Assembly: GCF_018982945.1 (NCBI RefSeq)
Contig: NZ_JABRXE010000003.1
Span: 62,001-126,000, forward strand
Reading direction: 5' to 3'
DNA: 64,000 nucleotides
From: Anaerostipes faecalis
GTDB taxonomy: Bacteria > Bacillota > Clostridia > Lachnospirales > Lachnospiraceae
Shown: piece by piece, positions 42,258-52,322 of the stretch
How the letters are laid out: each line of letters opens with the position of its first letter
Position numbering within the stretch: position 1 is the first letter of the stretch
The notes under the pieces: model-generated
Told to the model about the DNA's origin: nothing
The model's input: the letters and a program-made list of their open reading frames with translations, nothing else
Database searches by the model: none
Translations under genes and position numbers: made by a program

Positions 42258-43256
42258 TTATGAACAGGATTCTGCTTCAGCTAAATACTGGTTAAGTAAC
42301 TGCTCCAGTTCTTCATATGTTTTGGTGTGGTTTACTCTGTCTCTTAATTTCGCTGCTCCCGGAAACCCAAAAGTATACCAGGATACATGCTTACGCATCT
42401 CCCTGATTCCAATATACTCACCTTTAAATTCAATCATCATCCTGCCATGACGAAGCATCATCTCTACCACTTCTTTGAGCTCAGGTCTTGGAAGCTTTTC
42501 CCCTGTTTCAAAATAATGAAGCATCTCATGGAAAATCCAAGGATTTCCTTTGGCTCTTCGTCCAATCATAAATCCATCACAGTTGGTCTCTTCCTTCATT
42601 CTCACTGCATCTTCCGGACAGGTAATATCTCCATTTCCAATGACAGGAATATTTACTGCTTCTTTTACCTGACGGATAATATCCCAGTCTGCTTTCCCGG
42701 AATAATACTGTTCTCTTGTTCTTCCATGGACCGCTATGGCAGCCGCCCCATTTTCCTCTGCTATTTGTGCCATTTCAACTGCATTTACATGTTCATCATC
42801 AAAACCTTTGCGGATTTTTACAGTAACAGGAATATCAACGGCATCTGCTACCGCCTTAATTACCTGTCCTGCCAGCTTAGGATTTTTCATCAAAGCTGAT
42901 CCATCTCCGTTATTAACAATTTTAGGAACCGGGCAACCCATATTAATATCAATGATCTGATATCTTCCATCATTTACCTTTTGTGCCATCTGCCCCATGA
43001 TTTCCGGATCAGAGCCAAAAATCTGAATGGCTGCCGGCTGTTCCTGGGGACATGTTTCCATTAAAGGCGCTGATTTTCGGTTGCCATAATACAATCCCTT
43101 AGCACTGACCATTTCCGTGCACATAAGACCAGCTCCCTGTTCTTTGCACAAAATCCTGTATGGAAGATCCGTCACCCCTGCCATAGGTGCAAGAGCAAAA
43201 GGATGTTCAACTACAACATTTCCAATAACCAATGGTTCTAATTTACTGTTTTTCAT
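42258..43256 (-). CDS. dusB: tRNA-dihydrouridine synthase B-type
   Basis: 332 residues, FMN-dependent reduction of uridines in tRNA. TIM barrel with FALAPMAGVTDLPYR, catalytic Cys in INMGCPVPKI, AVHGRTREQYYSG, IGNGDITCPEDA and the C-terminal helical tRNA-binding domain (MRKHVSWYTFGFPGAAKLR). It overlaps coaX by 14 bases. Confidence 0.95.
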   Translation of the reverse strand: MKNSKLEPLVIGNVVVEHPFALAPMAGVTDLPYRILCKEQGAGLMCTEMVSAKGLYYGNRKSAPLMETCPQEQPAAIQIFGSDPEIMGQMAQKVNDGRYQIIDINMGCPVPKIVNNGDGSALMKNPKLAGQVIKAVADAVDIPVTVKIRKGFDDEHVNAVEMAQIAEENGAAAIAVHGRTREQYYSGKADWDIIRQVKEAVNIPVIGNGDITCPEDAVRMKEETNCDGFMIGRRAKGNPWIFHEMLHYFETGEKLPRPELKEVVEMMLRHGRMMIEFKGEYIGIREMRKHVSWYTFGFPGAAKLRDRVNHTKTYEELEQLLNQYLAEAESCS

Positions 43257-44007
43257 AGATTATCTGTAATCCCTTCAGTGTCAAATCTTTATCATAGTAA
43301 TCAATCTCATCTACTGTTTTTGCGACCATTTTTCCAAGTCCACCTGTAGCTATAACTTTCATATCTTTAAATCCAGTCTGTTCTTTCATCTGATGGATAA
43401 TGTGTTTTGCTTCCCCTATGACACTGTAAAACAATCCGGCCTGCATGCTGCTGACAGTATTAGTTGCCAGAATTGTTTCCGGTGTTACAATTTCAATTTC
43501 AGGAAGTCTTGCCGCCCCCTGTACCAGTGCATTGGCTGCCGTACGGATTCCAGGTACGATAACTCCTGCCAGAAATGTTCCATCTTCTGTTACCACATCA
43601 TATGTAGTTGCCGTTCCATAGTCGATGACAAGTGAAGGACCGCCGTACAGCTGATACCCTGCCACAAGATTTACGATCTTATCTGCTCCTACTTCTCTCG
43701 GATTCATTCTTCCAAGATTGATGCCTGTCTTCACTCCCGGCCCTACAATAATTGGTTTGATATTAAAATATTTCACCAGTCCATTAACCAGAGAATGCAT
43801 GATATTTGGTACAACTGAGCAGATTACGATTGCCTTAACCTGATCCTTGTCCAGACCCTTTGCACTGAGCAGATCAGAAATAATCATTCCAAATTCATCA
43901 GAAGTCCTTGGAATTTTTGTTGTAATACGAAATGATTCGATAATTTCTTTTCTCTGAAAAACTCCTATTGTTATATTTGTATTTCCTACATCTAATGCCA
44001 ATAACAT
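43243..44007 (-). CDS. coaX: Type III pantothenate kinase
   Basis: 254 residues; phosphorylates pantothenate, first step of coenzyme A synthesis. ASKHA fold: LALDVGNTNITIGVF (phosphate 1), VVDYGTATTYDVV-like LVIDYGTATTYDVV, GVIVPGIRTAANAL, VIATGGLGKMVA. Requires a monovalent cation by family. The start ATG 44007 is three bases after the upstream small gene. Confidence 0.96.
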   Translation of the reverse strand: MLLALDVGNTNITIGVFQRKEIIESFRITTKIPRTSDEFGMIISDLLSAKGLDKDQVKAIVICSVVPNIMHSLVNGLVKYFNIKPIIVGPGVKTGINLGRMNPREVGADKIVNLVAGYQLYGGPSLVIDYGTATTYDVVTEDGTFLAGVIVPGIRTAANALVQGAARLPEIEIVTPETILATNTVSSMQAGLFYSVIGEAKHIIHQMKEQTGFKDMKVIATGGLGKMVAKTVDEIDYYDKDLTLKGLQIIYEKQ

Positions 44008-44010
44008 ACC

Positions 44011-44340
44011 TTATACCTCTTCCCCTAAAAAGAATACCTTGTAATACATTTCAAGAGATTCCCATAAATCTCTTTTTTCCTGCTGCATTTCTTTCATTTT
44101 CAATGCACTTCCAATTTCATCATAAAAAAAATCATTATCTTCTGCACGTGTTACAAAAGATAATGTGCCATCCTCATCAAATTCCAGTGTTAAAATCCCA
44201 CCTACTTCTTCGGTGTAAAGGACGCATGCGATCTTCAGTTCATTTTTTACCTGTTCCGGCAATCCCTGAAAATCCTCATTAAGATAATATTTTTTCTGAT
44301 ATCCGTTGGAACCACAGAGTGTTACTTTATCCTGATACAT
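44011..44340 (-). CDS. Conserved small protein (DUF6145-like)
   Basis: 109 residues, soluble and acidic: MYQDKVTLCGSNGYQKKYYL, IACVLYTEEVGGILTLEFDE, DNDFFYDEIGSALKMKEMQQ. It is a Lachnospiraceae-type protein regularly found between coaX and birA; I assign DUF6145 from memory only. No function known. The start ATG 44340 lacks a strong ribosome site (GGAGGGCAGATT). Confidence 0.7.
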   Translation of the reverse strand: MYQDKVTLCGSNGYQKKYYLNEDFQGLPEQVKNELKIACVLYTEEVGGILTLEFDEDGTLSFVTRAEDNDFFYDEIGSALKMKEMQQEKRDLWESLEMYYKVFFLGEEV

Positions 44341-44366
44341 AATCTGCCCTCCGATGGATGCTTTTA

Positions 44367-45347
44367 TTAAACATATCCCAGTATTCCCCGGACAGAAACT
44401 TCTCCGGATAATACAGTTTGTTCTCTTCCAAAAGCATCTTCTACGATTAATTCTCCCTGACTGTTTATTCCCTTGGAAAGAAAGATCTCTTCTTTTGCTC
44501 CTCGAACAACTTTCACTTTCTGATTCATGTGAATCAGAAGTTTATTATATTCCTCTGTAAATTTTGATAAATCTTCTGTTTTTATGAATTCTTCATAATA
44601 TTCTTCAAAACATTTCAGTACTTTTGCTGCCAATGGAGCTCTTTGAATTTTTTCTCCATATTCAATCTGCAGAGATGTTGCCTTATCCTTTAAATCTTCT
44701 GGGAATCCTTTCATATTTACATTAATTCCCAGTCCTACAACAATGTAATTTACCTCATCCATCTGCATACTCATTTCAGTAAGAATTCCACAAACCTTTT
44801 TTCTATTTATGATAATATCATTGGGCCATTTTATACTGCTTTCAATCCCGGTGATTTCATAAATAGCCCTTTCCACAGAAAGTGCTGCAAGCAGCGTGAG
44901 CATGGAACTGTTCTCAACTGCAATATCTGGACGAAGCAGAAAACTCATCCATATACCACAGCCTGCTTCTCCAAGCCAGCTTCTACCTCTTCTGCCTCTT
45001 CCCATAGTCTGTTCTTCACAAATAGCTACTGTTCCATGGGGTGCTCCTGCCTCTGCCAGGCGACGGATTTCAAGATTGGTAGAATCCAGAGCATCAAAAC
45101 ACTTTAGCTGTTTCCCAAGCCATTTTGTATTAAGGCAGCTGGAAATTGCTTCTGATGAAAGAAGATCCGGACTGCTTACAAGACGATATCCTTTATTGGT
45201 CACTGACTCGATCTCATATCCTTCTTCTCTTAAGGCTTTGATATGCTTCCACACTGCAGTCCTGGAAACATTAAATTTATTACAAAGCTCCTGACCGGAG
45301 ACATATTCTCCGGTCGCTTTCAATTCTTTCAGAATTCTAGTTTTCAT
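44367..45347 (-). CDS. birA: Biotin--protein ligase and biotin operon repressor
   Basis: 326 residues. N-terminal winged helix (SGQELCNKFNVSRTAVWKHI), central ligase domain with GRGRRGRSWLGEAGCGIW (biotinyl-AMP site), SIKWPNDIIINRKKVCGILTE, and C-terminal SH3-like domain. It attaches biotin to carboxylase carriers and, because the HTH is present, probably represses biotin genes. The start ATG 45347 overlaps nothing; 11 bases after argF's stop region on the same strand. Confidence 0.96.
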   Translation of the reverse strand: MKTRILKELKATGEYVSGQELCNKFNVSRTAVWKHIKALREEGYEIESVTNKGYRLVSSPDLLSSEAISSCLNTKWLGKQLKCFDALDSTNLEIRRLAEAGAPHGTVAICEEQTMGRGRRGRSWLGEAGCGIWMSFLLRPDIAVENSSMLTLLAALSVERAIYEITGIESSIKWPNDIIINRKKVCGILTEMSMQMDEVNYIVVGLGINVNMKGFPEDLKDKATSLQIEYGEKIQRAPLAAKVLKCFEEYYEEFIKTEDLSKFTEEYNKLLIHMNQKVKVVRGAKEEIFLSKGINSQGELIVEDAFGREQTVLSGEVSVRGILGYV

Positions 45348-45358
45348 GATGTTTTGTT

Positions 45359-46297
45359 TTATTCTCCTAATGTTGCTACCATAACCGCTTTGATTGTATG
45401 CATACGGTTTTCTGCTTCATCAAAGATTACAGTTGCATATTCTTCAAATACATCTTCTGTTATTTCATTTCCTTTAACTGCTGGCAGGCAGTGCATAACA
45501 ACTGTTGTGTCTTTTCCTGTCATATTCATCATTTCACGATTTACCTGATATGGTCTTAAAATTGCCATACGTTCTGCTGATTTTTCTTCTTCTCCCATAG
45601 ATACCCATACATCAGTATAAATACAGTCAGCATCTTTCACACCTTCTTCTACATTATCTGTAAATGTAAGGGTCGCTCCTGATGCTTTTGCATATTCTTT
45701 ACACTGTTCAACCAGTTCTTCTTCCGGCCACAGGCTCTTAGGTGCCAGACATATGAAATTCAGTCCCATTTTTGCACATCCGATCATAAGAGAGTTTGCT
45801 ACATTGTTTCTTCCGTCTCCTGCAAATACAAAATTCAGTCCTTCTAATTTACCAAATTGTTCTTTTAATGTAAGAAAATCTGCCAGAACCTGTGTTGGAT
45901 GATATTTGTCTGTTAATCCATTCCATACAGGTACTCCACTGTATTCTGCAAGTTTTTCCACATTTTCATGAGAGAATCCACGGAATTCAATTCCGTCAAA
46001 CATTCTTCCCAGTACTCTTGCTGTATCTTCTACAGACTCTTTATGTCCAAGCTGGATATCATCCTTTCCAAGATATTCCGGATGTCCACCTTCATCTACG
46101 CACCCGATGGTAAAAGAACATCTTGTTCTTGTACTTGGTTTTTCAAATAATAATGCTATATTTTTACCTTTCAGGCTGTTACCTGTAATTCCTTTTTTCT
46201 TATCTGCCTTTAATTTTTCTGCCAATTCAATGAAATATCCAATTTCTTCCGGTGTAAAATCCTTCAATGTCAGAAAATTTCTTCCTTTTAAATCCAT
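45359..46297 (-). CDS. argF: Ornithine carbamoyltransferase
   Basis: 312 residues; ornithine plus carbamoyl phosphate gives citrulline (arginine synthesis). Motifs: [12 protein letters not shown] (carbamoyl phosphate), [15 protein letters not shown], and ornithine-binding [10 protein letters not shown]. The start is ATG 46297 ([12 protein letters not shown]) behind GCGGAGGAACTAAAG; a longer frame to 46516 overlaps the SGNH gene and has no support. Possible catabolic arcB function cannot be excluded but no arc genes are nearby. Confidence 0.95.
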   Translation of the reverse strand: MDLKGRNFLTLKDFTPEEIGYFIELAEKLKADKKKGITGNSLKGKNIALLFEKPSTRTRCSFTIGCVDEGGHPEYLGKDDIQLGHKESVEDTARVLGRMFDGIEFRGFSHENVEKLAEYSGVPVWNGLTDKYHPTQVLADFLTLKEQFGKLEGLNFVFAGDGRNNVANSLMIGCAKMGLNFICLAPKSLWPEEELVEQCKEYAKASGATLTFTDNVEEGVKDADCIYTDVWVSMGEEEKSAERMAILRPYQVNREMMNMTGKDTTVVMHCLPAVKGNEITEDVFEEYATVIFDEAENRMHTIKAVMVATLGE

Positions 46298-46400
46298 CTT
46301 TAGTTCCTCCGCTTTCTTACAATTCAGGCATTTTTTATGCCATATGCTTATATGGTACTTATTATATATGAACCAATCCTTGAAAACAACCCTGAGACCG

Positions 46401-47051
46401 CTAGATTTCAAGGATTTCTCGACATTTAACTGTAATTGCCTTTCCCAGTTTCTCATGTCCTTTGGCAGACAAATGACATGCATCAAGTTTTGACGGCTCT
46501 GCATATCTGGCTGCATCCATAAAATCTATTCCATACATATCTGCATATTGTTTATATATTGGTGCCAGACGTCTGGAATATTCAATTCCTCTTTCATATC
46601 CCATTTCTTCTCCACTGTCTATTTCACATAAATTATCTCCTAAATAAATAGGCGATACCAGAAGAATCTTTGCCGGCTTTTTATCCTGTCTTTTTTCCGG
46701 TGTTATAGATAAAATCATTTTAATTAATCTTTCTATAGCTTTCCCGATATCTGCAGGAGTGGCCTGAAATCTTATTTTCAGATCATTGGTTCCAAGCATT
46801 AATACCACCAGATCAATGGGCCCGTGACTGTGCAGGCAGGGATCCAGATATGTTACACCATTTCTACCCGGTCTGATCTCATCTTCAAAACATGTGGTTC
46901 TTCCATTTAATCCCTCTGGAATGACAATAGCCTTTCCGGAAACATTTTCCTGCAGGATACTGGTCCACCTTTGTTCATAAGGATACCGGAACCCATTTTC
47001 CGGGTTATATCCATAAGTATTAGAATCACCAAAACATAAAATTGTTTTCAT
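46401..47051 (-). CDS. SGNH/GDSL hydrolase
   Basis: 216 residues, cytoplasmic esterase/arylesterase type: block [13 protein letters not shown] (Ser), block III LGTNDL, block [15 protein letters not shown] (Asp/His). No signal peptide. The substrate could be a carbohydrate ester. The start ATG 47051 is behind AAAGGAGATAC. It stands alone between two terminator-like hairpins. Confidence 0.88.
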   Translation of the reverse strand: MKTILCFGDSNTYGYNPENGFRYPYEQRWTSILQENVSGKAIVIPEGLNGRTTCFEDEIRPGRNGVTYLDPCLHSHGPIDLVVLMLGTNDLKIRFQATPADIGKAIERLIKMILSITPEKRQDKKPAKILLVSPIYLGDNLCEIDSGEEMGYERGIEYSRRLAPIYKQYADMYGIDFMDAARYAEPSKLDACHLSAKGHEKLGKAITVKCREILEI

Positions 47052-47085
47052 ATTGTATCTCCTTTCCTATGTAATGAAAAAGACA

Positions 47086-47141
47086 TCCCAGGCAAAACAA
47101 TCTGCACAAGCGCAGTGCAAAAGCATTTTGCGGGGATGTCT
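47086..47141 (-). terminator. Terminator after amino-acid ABC operon
   Basis: AAAAGACATCCCC and GGGATGTCTTTTT are inverted repeats with an internal GCAC...GTGC stem, in the intergenic gap before the SGNH gene. The inner part (TGCACTGCGCTTGTGCAG) resembles hairpin copy a at 22162. Confidence 0.8.
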
Positions 47142-47150
47142 TTTAAATTT

Positions 47151-47882
47151 TTATAATACCTGATTAAGGAAGTTTATGGTTCTCTCTTCTTTTGGATTTC
47201 CTAATACTTCTGCAGGTGTTCCCTGTTCTACGATATACCCTCCATCCATAAAGATAATACGATCTGCCACTTCTCTTGCAAATCCCATTTCATGAGTTAC
47301 CACAACCATGGTCATACCCTGTTTTGCCAGAGTCTTCATTACATTTAATACTTCTCCTACCATCTCTGGATCCAGAGCTGATGTAGGTTCATCAAATAAC
47401 ATAATATCCGGATGCATTGCCAGTGCCCTTGCAATGGCTACACGCTGTTTCTGCCCTCCGGATAACTGTGCCGGATAGGCATCTGCCTTCTCAGATAGTC
47501 CAACATCTTTTAACAGACTTTGACCTACTGCAATTGCCTGCTCTTTTGTCATTTTTTTTAGTTCCACAGGTGCCATGATTATATTTTCCATGACTGTCTT
47601 ATGCGGAAACAGATTAAAATGCTGGAAAACCATTCCGATATTCTCACGGACTTTATTGATATCTGTATTCTTATCTGTAATATCAAAACCATCGATAATC
47701 ACCTGGCCTCCAGTAATGGATTCCAGACGATTTAAACATCTTAAGAAAGTACTTTTACCAGATCCGGAAGGTCCTATAAGACAAACTACCTCGCCGTCTT
47801 TTACTTCCACATCCATTCCTTTTAATACTTCAAGCTTCCCAAAGCTCTTTACCAGTCCCTTGACAACTACTTTATTTTCCAT
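47151..47882 (-). CDS. Polar amino acid ABC transporter ATPase (GlnQ-like)
   Basis: 243 residues: Walker [14 protein letters not shown]-loop [14 protein letters not shown], signature [15 protein letters not shown], Walker [16 protein letters not shown]-loop [14 protein letters not shown]. Powers uptake of polar amino acids (glutamine, arginine or cystine type). It overlaps the permease gene by 11 bases. Confidence 0.95.
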   Translation of the reverse strand: MENKVVVKGLVKSFGKLEVLKGMDVEVKDGEVVCLIGPSGSGKSTFLRCLNRLESITGGQVIIDGFDITDKNTDINKVRENIGMVFQHFNLFPHKTVMENIIMAPVELKKMTKEQAIAVGQSLLKDVGLSEKADAYPAQLSGGQKQRVAIARALAMHPDIMLFDEPTSALDPEMVGEVLNVMKTLAKQGMTMVVVTHEMGFAREVADRIIFMDGGYIVEQGTPAEVLGNPKEERTINFLNQVL

Positions 47883-48558
47883 ATGACATTCTCCTTTCCA
47901 GAACCTTAGCCACCTTAGAAAGGATCGTACAGATTACTAAATAGTAGGCAGCTGCAATAACATAAACTGTTAAAACAGCAGCTGATTCATTGGCTGAAAT
48001 CATCTTGGCATTCATTGTCAGTTCACGAATTCCAATAACAGAAATCAGTGATGTATCTTTCAATGAAATAATAAACTGATTGATGATAGATGGAAGCATA
48101 GTACGAATTGCCTGAGGAAGTATTACTTTGCTCATAGCTTTTCCATAAGGCAAGCCAAGGCTTCTTGCAGCTTCCATTTGTCCTTTATCTACAGATTCGA
48201 TTCCTCCACGGACAATTTCTGCCATATAAGCACCTGCATTTAAACTTAATGCAATAGCACCAGCAGTAAATACTCCGCCAAGTTCGTTCCAGCTGATATT
48301 AAATACTGGCTTTAAAATACTCATACCAACACCATAATACATAATAAATACCTGTACGATCAATGGTGTTCCACGGATAATGTCAATATAAATGCTGGAA
48401 ATAATATTTAAAATTTTTGTTTTGGCAATACTGAACATACCAAAAATGATTCCAAGAATACTGGCACATACCAATGATACTAATGTCAACTGTAATGTCA
48501 GAATCAGTGTTTCATTGAAGGTCGGTGCGTATTTTACTAATAGCTGTATAAAATTCAT
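47872..48558 (-). CDS. Polar amino acid ABC transporter permease
   Basis: 228 residues, five membrane helices, with the EAA loop [26 protein letters not shown]-type (split here: [27 protein letters not shown]) and [17 protein letters not shown] at the front. HisM/GlnP family. Lies 15 bases after the binding-protein gene. Confidence 0.95.
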   Translation of the reverse strand: MNFIQLLVKYAPTFNETLILTLQLTLVSLVCASILGIIFGMFSIAKTKILNIISSIYIDIIRGTPLIVQVFIMYYGVGMSILKPVFNISWNELGGVFTAGAIALSLNAGAYMAEIVRGGIESVDKGQMEAARSLGLPYGKAMSKVILPQAIRTMLPSIINQFIISLKDTSLISVIGIRELTMNAKMISANESAAVLTVYVIAAAYYLVICTILSKVAKVLERRMSYGK

Positions 48559-48573
48559 GTCCTAACCTCAGTT

Positions 48574-49344
48574 CTATTTTTCTTTTGCGTATTTATCAAC
48601 AATTTTCTGATATTTACCGTTGTCTTTGATTTTCTTTAATCCGCTGTTAAATTTATCTAATAATTCACTGTTTTCACCTTTTTTAACTGCGAATCCATAT
48701 TCACTACCTTCATCAGAGATAAATGGTACTTCTAATTTCTGTCCTTTTTCCTGAATTTCATAATTCATAACAGGGAAATCTTCAAAACATGCTACTGCAT
48801 TACCAGATACAACTTCCTGATACATTGTAGGAGATGCATCGATCTGTTTTACTTTGAAATCATATTTCTTAGCCATTTTTTCTGCATAAGCTGCTCCAAC
48901 AGTACCAACTTTAGCAACTACATTTTTTCCTTTTAAATCTTCTAAAGTGTCAATATCAGATCCTTTTTCTGTTGCAAAACATACTTTAGATGTATAGTAG
49001 GAATCAGAGAAATCATATTTTTCTTTTCTTTCATCGGTAATAGACATACCTGCAATCATTCCATCGCTCTGTCCTGATTCCACAGCTGCCATAGCTGCAT
49101 CAAATCCTACAGCCTCAACTTCATATTTAAATCCTTCTTCTTTTGCAATTGCATCTAATAATTCCAGGTCAATTCCGACTCTTTCACCATCTTCATTTTC
49201 AAATTCAAATGGTGCAAATGTTGTATCAGAAGCGATTTTATATGTTTTTTCCTTTTTACTGTCATCTGATTTGCTTCCACATGCTACAAGACTCATTCCC
49301 ATCACTGCTGCCAGTGATAATGCCAATACTTTTTTCAATCTCAT
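48574..49344 (-). CDS. Amino acid ABC transporter substrate-binding lipoprotein
   Basis: 256 residues. Lipoprotein signal MRLKKVLALSLAAVMGMSLVACG with lipobox LVAC (Cys22), then periplasmic-binding-protein type 3: KIASDTTFAPFEFEN, GIDLELLDAIAKEEGF, DGMIAGMSITDERKEKYDFS. The ligand cannot be fixed from sequence by eye. First gene of the operon; start ATG 49344 behind AGGAGGAATATG. Confidence 0.95.
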   Translation of the reverse strand: MRLKKVLALSLAAVMGMSLVACGSKSDDSKKEKTYKIASDTTFAPFEFENEDGERVGIDLELLDAIAKEEGFKYEVEAVGFDAAMAAVESGQSDGMIAGMSITDERKEKYDFSDSYYTSKVCFATEKGSDIDTLEDLKGKNVVAKVGTVGAAYAEKMAKKYDFKVKQIDASPTMYQEVVSGNAVACFEDFPVMNYEIQEKGQKLEVPFISDEGSEYGFAVKKGENSELLDKFNSGLKKIKDNGKYQKIVDKYAKEK

Positions 49345-49403
49345 GTCATATTCCTCCTAAATATTAATTCTTCGTTAAGCTTCTATTAGCTCATCGTAAT
49401 ATA

Positions 49404-50336
49404 TTATACATTAATATTATCATTTTGTCCAATTTCCGTTACCGATTTCACCATTCCGGCTAAGCTTTGTATTTCTGAAGGAATAATAATCTTTGTTGCC
49501 TTTCCATCAGCGGCCTTAGCGAAAGCTTCCAGACTCTTAAGCTGGATAACCGCATCATCTGCTCCGGCATTTTTGATAAATTCAATTCCCTGAGCATTGG
49601 CCTGCTGGATTGTACGAATTGCTTCTGCCTGACCTTCTGCTTCACGAATGGTTGCTTCTTTCTGTGCTTCCGCACGTAAAATGGCAGATTCTTTTTCTCC
49701 CTGTGCCTGTAAAACAACAGATTCTTTCTGTCCTTCTGCACGTAAGATAGCAGACTTTTTCTCTCCTTCTGCACGTAGAATTGCTTCTCGTCGTTCTCGC
49801 TCTGCTTTCATCTGTTTTTCCATGGCATCCTGGATTGCTGCCGGCGGAATGATATTTTTCAATTCCACACGATTTACTTTAATTCCCCATGGATCCGTTG
49901 CCTCATCAAGAGTTGCCCTCATCTGCGTGTTGATGGTCTCTCTGGAAGTCAGTGTTTCATCCAGTTCCAGATCACCAATAACATTTCGCAGTGTTGTGGC
50001 AGTTAAATTCTCAATGGCCATGATTGGATTTTCCACCCCATAACTATATAGCTTTGGATCCGTAATCTGAAAATATACCACTGTATCAATCTGCATGGTT
50101 ACATTATCTTTTGTTATCACCGGCTGAGGTGGAAAATCTACCACCTGCTCCTTCAGATTCACTCTTTTTGCAACTCTGTCGATAAATGGAACTTTAACAT
50201 GAAGTCCCACTGACCAGGTTCCCTGATATGCCCCTAAACGTTCCACCACATAAGCATATGCCTGCGGCACGATTCGTATGGTTGACAGCATCACTAATAC
50301 AATTAGTATAATAAGAATCGGTAATACAATAAACAT
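49404..50336 (-). CDS. SPFH/band-7 (stomatin-like) membrane protein
   Basis: 310 residues: one N-terminal membrane helix (1-18), the SPFH domain (VPQAYAYVVERLGAYQGTWS, TMQIDTVVYFQITDPKLYSY) and a long coiled coil built of ~10-residue repeats (AILRAEGEKKSAILRAEGQK and so on, about 190-235). Forms oligomeric membrane microdomain scaffolds. It overlaps the NfeD gene by one base; SPFH-NfeD pairs are a known partnership. Confidence 0.93.
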   Translation of the reverse strand: MFIVLPILIILIVLVMLSTIRIVPQAYAYVVERLGAYQGTWSVGLHVKVPFIDRVAKRVNLKEQVVDFPPQPVITKDNVTMQIDTVVYFQITDPKLYSYGVENPIMAIENLTATTLRNVIGDLELDETLTSRETINTQMRATLDEATDPWGIKVNRVELKNIIPPAAIQDAMEKQMKAERERREAILRAEGEKKSAILRAEGQKESVVLQAQGEKESAILRAEAQKEATIREAEGQAEAIRTIQQANAQGIEFIKNAGADDAVIQLKSLEAFAKAADGKATKIIIPSEIQSLAGMVKSVTEIGQNDNINV

Positions 50337-50875
50337 TATAACTCCTCCTGTTTCTCCTCATCATTATCAGATATCCCTTCTGATTCCTCATTCTGCATTT
50401 CTTCTTCCACAGGTCCCTCCAGATTTTCTACCGGTTCTACTACAGGTTCATCTACCGGTTCTACTACCAGTTTTACACCTTGTATCTCATGAATCAGAAC
50501 CTCTGTTTCTTCCGGAATTTCTTCCCCGTTAACAGATCTTGCAGACCAGTCCATTCCATTAATAAATACTGTACCCTTTCCCCTTTTATTATCAATACTA
50601 TTCTTTACTATGGCATGCTTTCCTATCAAAGCTTCTGCATTGGTTTTTTCTACACTATTATTAAAAAATCTCTGTGCCCATGGACGTGTCAGCATAAATA
50701 AAACGCAGGTTACCACAATAAAAACAATCAGCTGAAAAAATAAAGGTGCTCCTAAAAATGCAGTAAATGACGCCACTAAAGCACCTCCTGCAAACCAGAT
50801 ACTGGTGAGACCAAGCGTAAGTATTTCCACAAGTAAAAATACTCCAACAGCTATCAGCCAGTAAATTGTATACAT
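50336..50875 (-). CDS. NfeD-like membrane protein
   Basis: About 179 residues from ATG 50875 behind AAGGAGGGGAG. Two to three membrane helices (YWLIAVGVFLLVEILTLGL, FFQLIVFIVVTCVLFML), an OB-fold (LIGKHAIVKNSIDNKRGKGT, VFINGMDWSARSVNGEEIPE) and a low-complexity C-terminus of repeated VEPV/DEPV and acidic residues. It partners the SPFH protein. The acidic repeat tail is longer than usual. Confidence 0.9.
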   Translation of the reverse strand: MYTIYWLIAVGVFLLVEILTLGLTSIWFAGGALVASFTAFLGAPLFFQLIVFIVVTCVLFMLTRPWAQRFFNNSVEKTNAEALIGKHAIVKNSIDNKRGKGTVFINGMDWSARSVNGEEIPEETEVLIHEIQGVKLVVEPVDEPVVEPVENLEGPVEEEMQNEESEGISDNDEEKQEEL

Positions 50876-50876
50876 T

Positions 50877-51650
50877 TTACTCCCCTCCTTCTCCTCTTTG
50901 GCGCCTGGCTTCATAAACAAGTAATCCTGAAGCCATGGCAGCATTTAGAGATTCAACTTTTCCCATCATCGGAATTTTAATCATTTTATCTGCTTTTTCT
51001 GTTAACTGTCTGGTTAATCCATTTCCTTCATTGCCAATAAAAAAAGCTGATGCCCCTTTAAAATTCTCTTTTGTATAGGTTGCTCCGTCCAGATGTGCTG
51101 CATACGTAGTTATATCATTTTTTTTTAAAAAATCTACAGCATCTGCCATCTCCTCCACATAACAGAAAGGAACCCTGAATATAGAACCCATAGTAGAACG
51201 AATCACTTTGGGATTATAAATATCTACTGTATCTTTGCTCATAATCAGTCCGGTAATTCCTGCTCCTTCTCCGGTCCTGAGAATGGTTCCAAGATTTCCC
51301 GGATCCTGAATATTTTCCAGTACCAGAAGCAAAGGATGCTTCCCAAGAAATTCATCCAGGGAATACTCTTTCATTTTTACAAGCGCCAGAACTCCCTGCG
51401 GAGTCATGGTGTCTGAAATTTCTTTCATAACTGAATCCGATACAATCTCCGTATCTTTTTGCTGAAACAATTCGTTATGCTCTCCAAAAAAATCCTCTGT
51501 AACATAAGCTTTTACAAACTGATCTTCTGGTATTTCCCGAAACATTCGAATACCTTCCACAATAAACATTTTTTCTTTTTTTCGTTCTCTTGCATTTTTC
51601 TTTAATTTTAATATCTGCTTAATTTGTTTATTTTGATTTGTTGTTATCAT
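50877..51650 (-). CDS. TrmH/SpoU family RNA methyltransferase
   Basis: 257 residues: an N-terminal L7Ae-like substrate-binding domain (QIKQILKLKKNARERKKEK, MFIVEGIRMF) and a SPOUT knot: LLLVLENIQDPGNLGTILRTG (motif 1), FFIGNEGNGLT (motif 2), IPMMGKVESLNAAMASGLLVYE (motif 3). Methylates a ribose 2'-OH of rRNA or tRNA. It lies seven bases after the TrkA gene. Confidence 0.92.
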   Translation of the reverse strand: MITTNQNKQIKQILKLKKNARERKKEKMFIVEGIRMFREIPEDQFVKAYVTEDFFGEHNELFQQKDTEIVSDSVMKEISDTMTPQGVLALVKMKEYSLDEFLGKHPLLLVLENIQDPGNLGTILRTGEGAGITGLIMSKDTVDIYNPKVIRSTMGSIFRVPFCYVEEMADAVDFLKKNDITTYAAHLDGATYTKENFKGASAFFIGNEGNGLTRQLTEKADKMIKIPMMGKVESLNAAMASGLLVYEARRQRGEGGE

Positions 51651-51657
51651 AAATTTC

Positions 51658-52302
51658 CTATCGAAGCTTTTCTAAACACTCTTTCCTTCCAATCAAAATG
51701 AGATTATTTCCTTCTTTTAATGGTTCCATTGGATTTGGTGCACCGTCAACACCTTTTTTACTTTCAATGGCAATAACATTAACATGATATTTTCCACGAA
51801 AATCCAGCTGTGCAAGAGATTTTCCCGCCCACATTTTTCGTACCGGTATTTTTACAATACTTGTATCTGCAGATAGATCAAATAAATCCGTCATTCGTCC
51901 TCCAAGAAGATTGTTGGCAATTCTCGCACCCATCTCTTCTTCAGGATAAACGATTTCATCTGCTCCTATTCGTTTCAAAATCTCACCTTTTAATTTTCCA
52001 TCGGCTTTCGCCATTACATAAGGAACTCCTATTTCTTTTGCAATCATAAGCGCCATTACACTGGCGTCCAGATGTTCTGCTGTGGCAATAACCATTGCAT
52101 CCATCTCTTCCAGTCCGATACTATGCATAACCTCGTTATCAGAAACATCTGCACAAACTGCACATGTGACTTCTTCTGCAATTTCGCGCACAAGATCTTC
52201 GTTTTTATCCACAGCAAGCACCTCTGCTCCACCTTTCATCAGATTACGTGCAATACTGCTGCCAAATTTTCCAAGTCCCAGTACAGCAATTGATTTTCTC
52301 AT
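51658..52302 (-). CDS. ktrA: Potassium channel regulator, TrkA/KtrA type
   Basis: About 214 residues: RCK_N Rossmann (SIAVLGLGKFGSSIARNL, AVDKNEDLVREIAEE) binding NAD(H)/ATP, and RCK_C (DTSIVKIPVRKMWAGKSLAQ). It gates the TrkH/KtrB channel encoded 20 bases upstream. RCK_C domains of this type can bind c-di-AMP in B. subtilis, linking to cdaA, by analogy. ATG 52302 follows GGAGGTAAGTAGG. Confidence 0.9.
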   Translation of the reverse strand: MRKSIAVLGLGKFGSSIARNLMKGGAEVLAVDKNEDLVREIAEEVTCAVCADVSDNEVMHSIGLEEMDAMVIATAEHLDASVMALMIAKEIGVPYVMAKADGKLKGEILKRIGADEIVYPEEEMGARIANNLLGGRMTDLFDLSADTSIVKIPVRKMWAGKSLAQLDFRGKYHVNVIAIESKKGVDGAPNPMEPLKEGNNLILIGRKECLEKLR

Positions 52303-52322
52303 TTTCCTACTTACCTCCAAAC

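Noticed and set aside
46297-46516. Longer argF start overlapping the SGNH gene
   Set aside because: Ornithine carbamoyltransferases start near the chosen ATG, which has a strong GGAGG; the extension has no homology.
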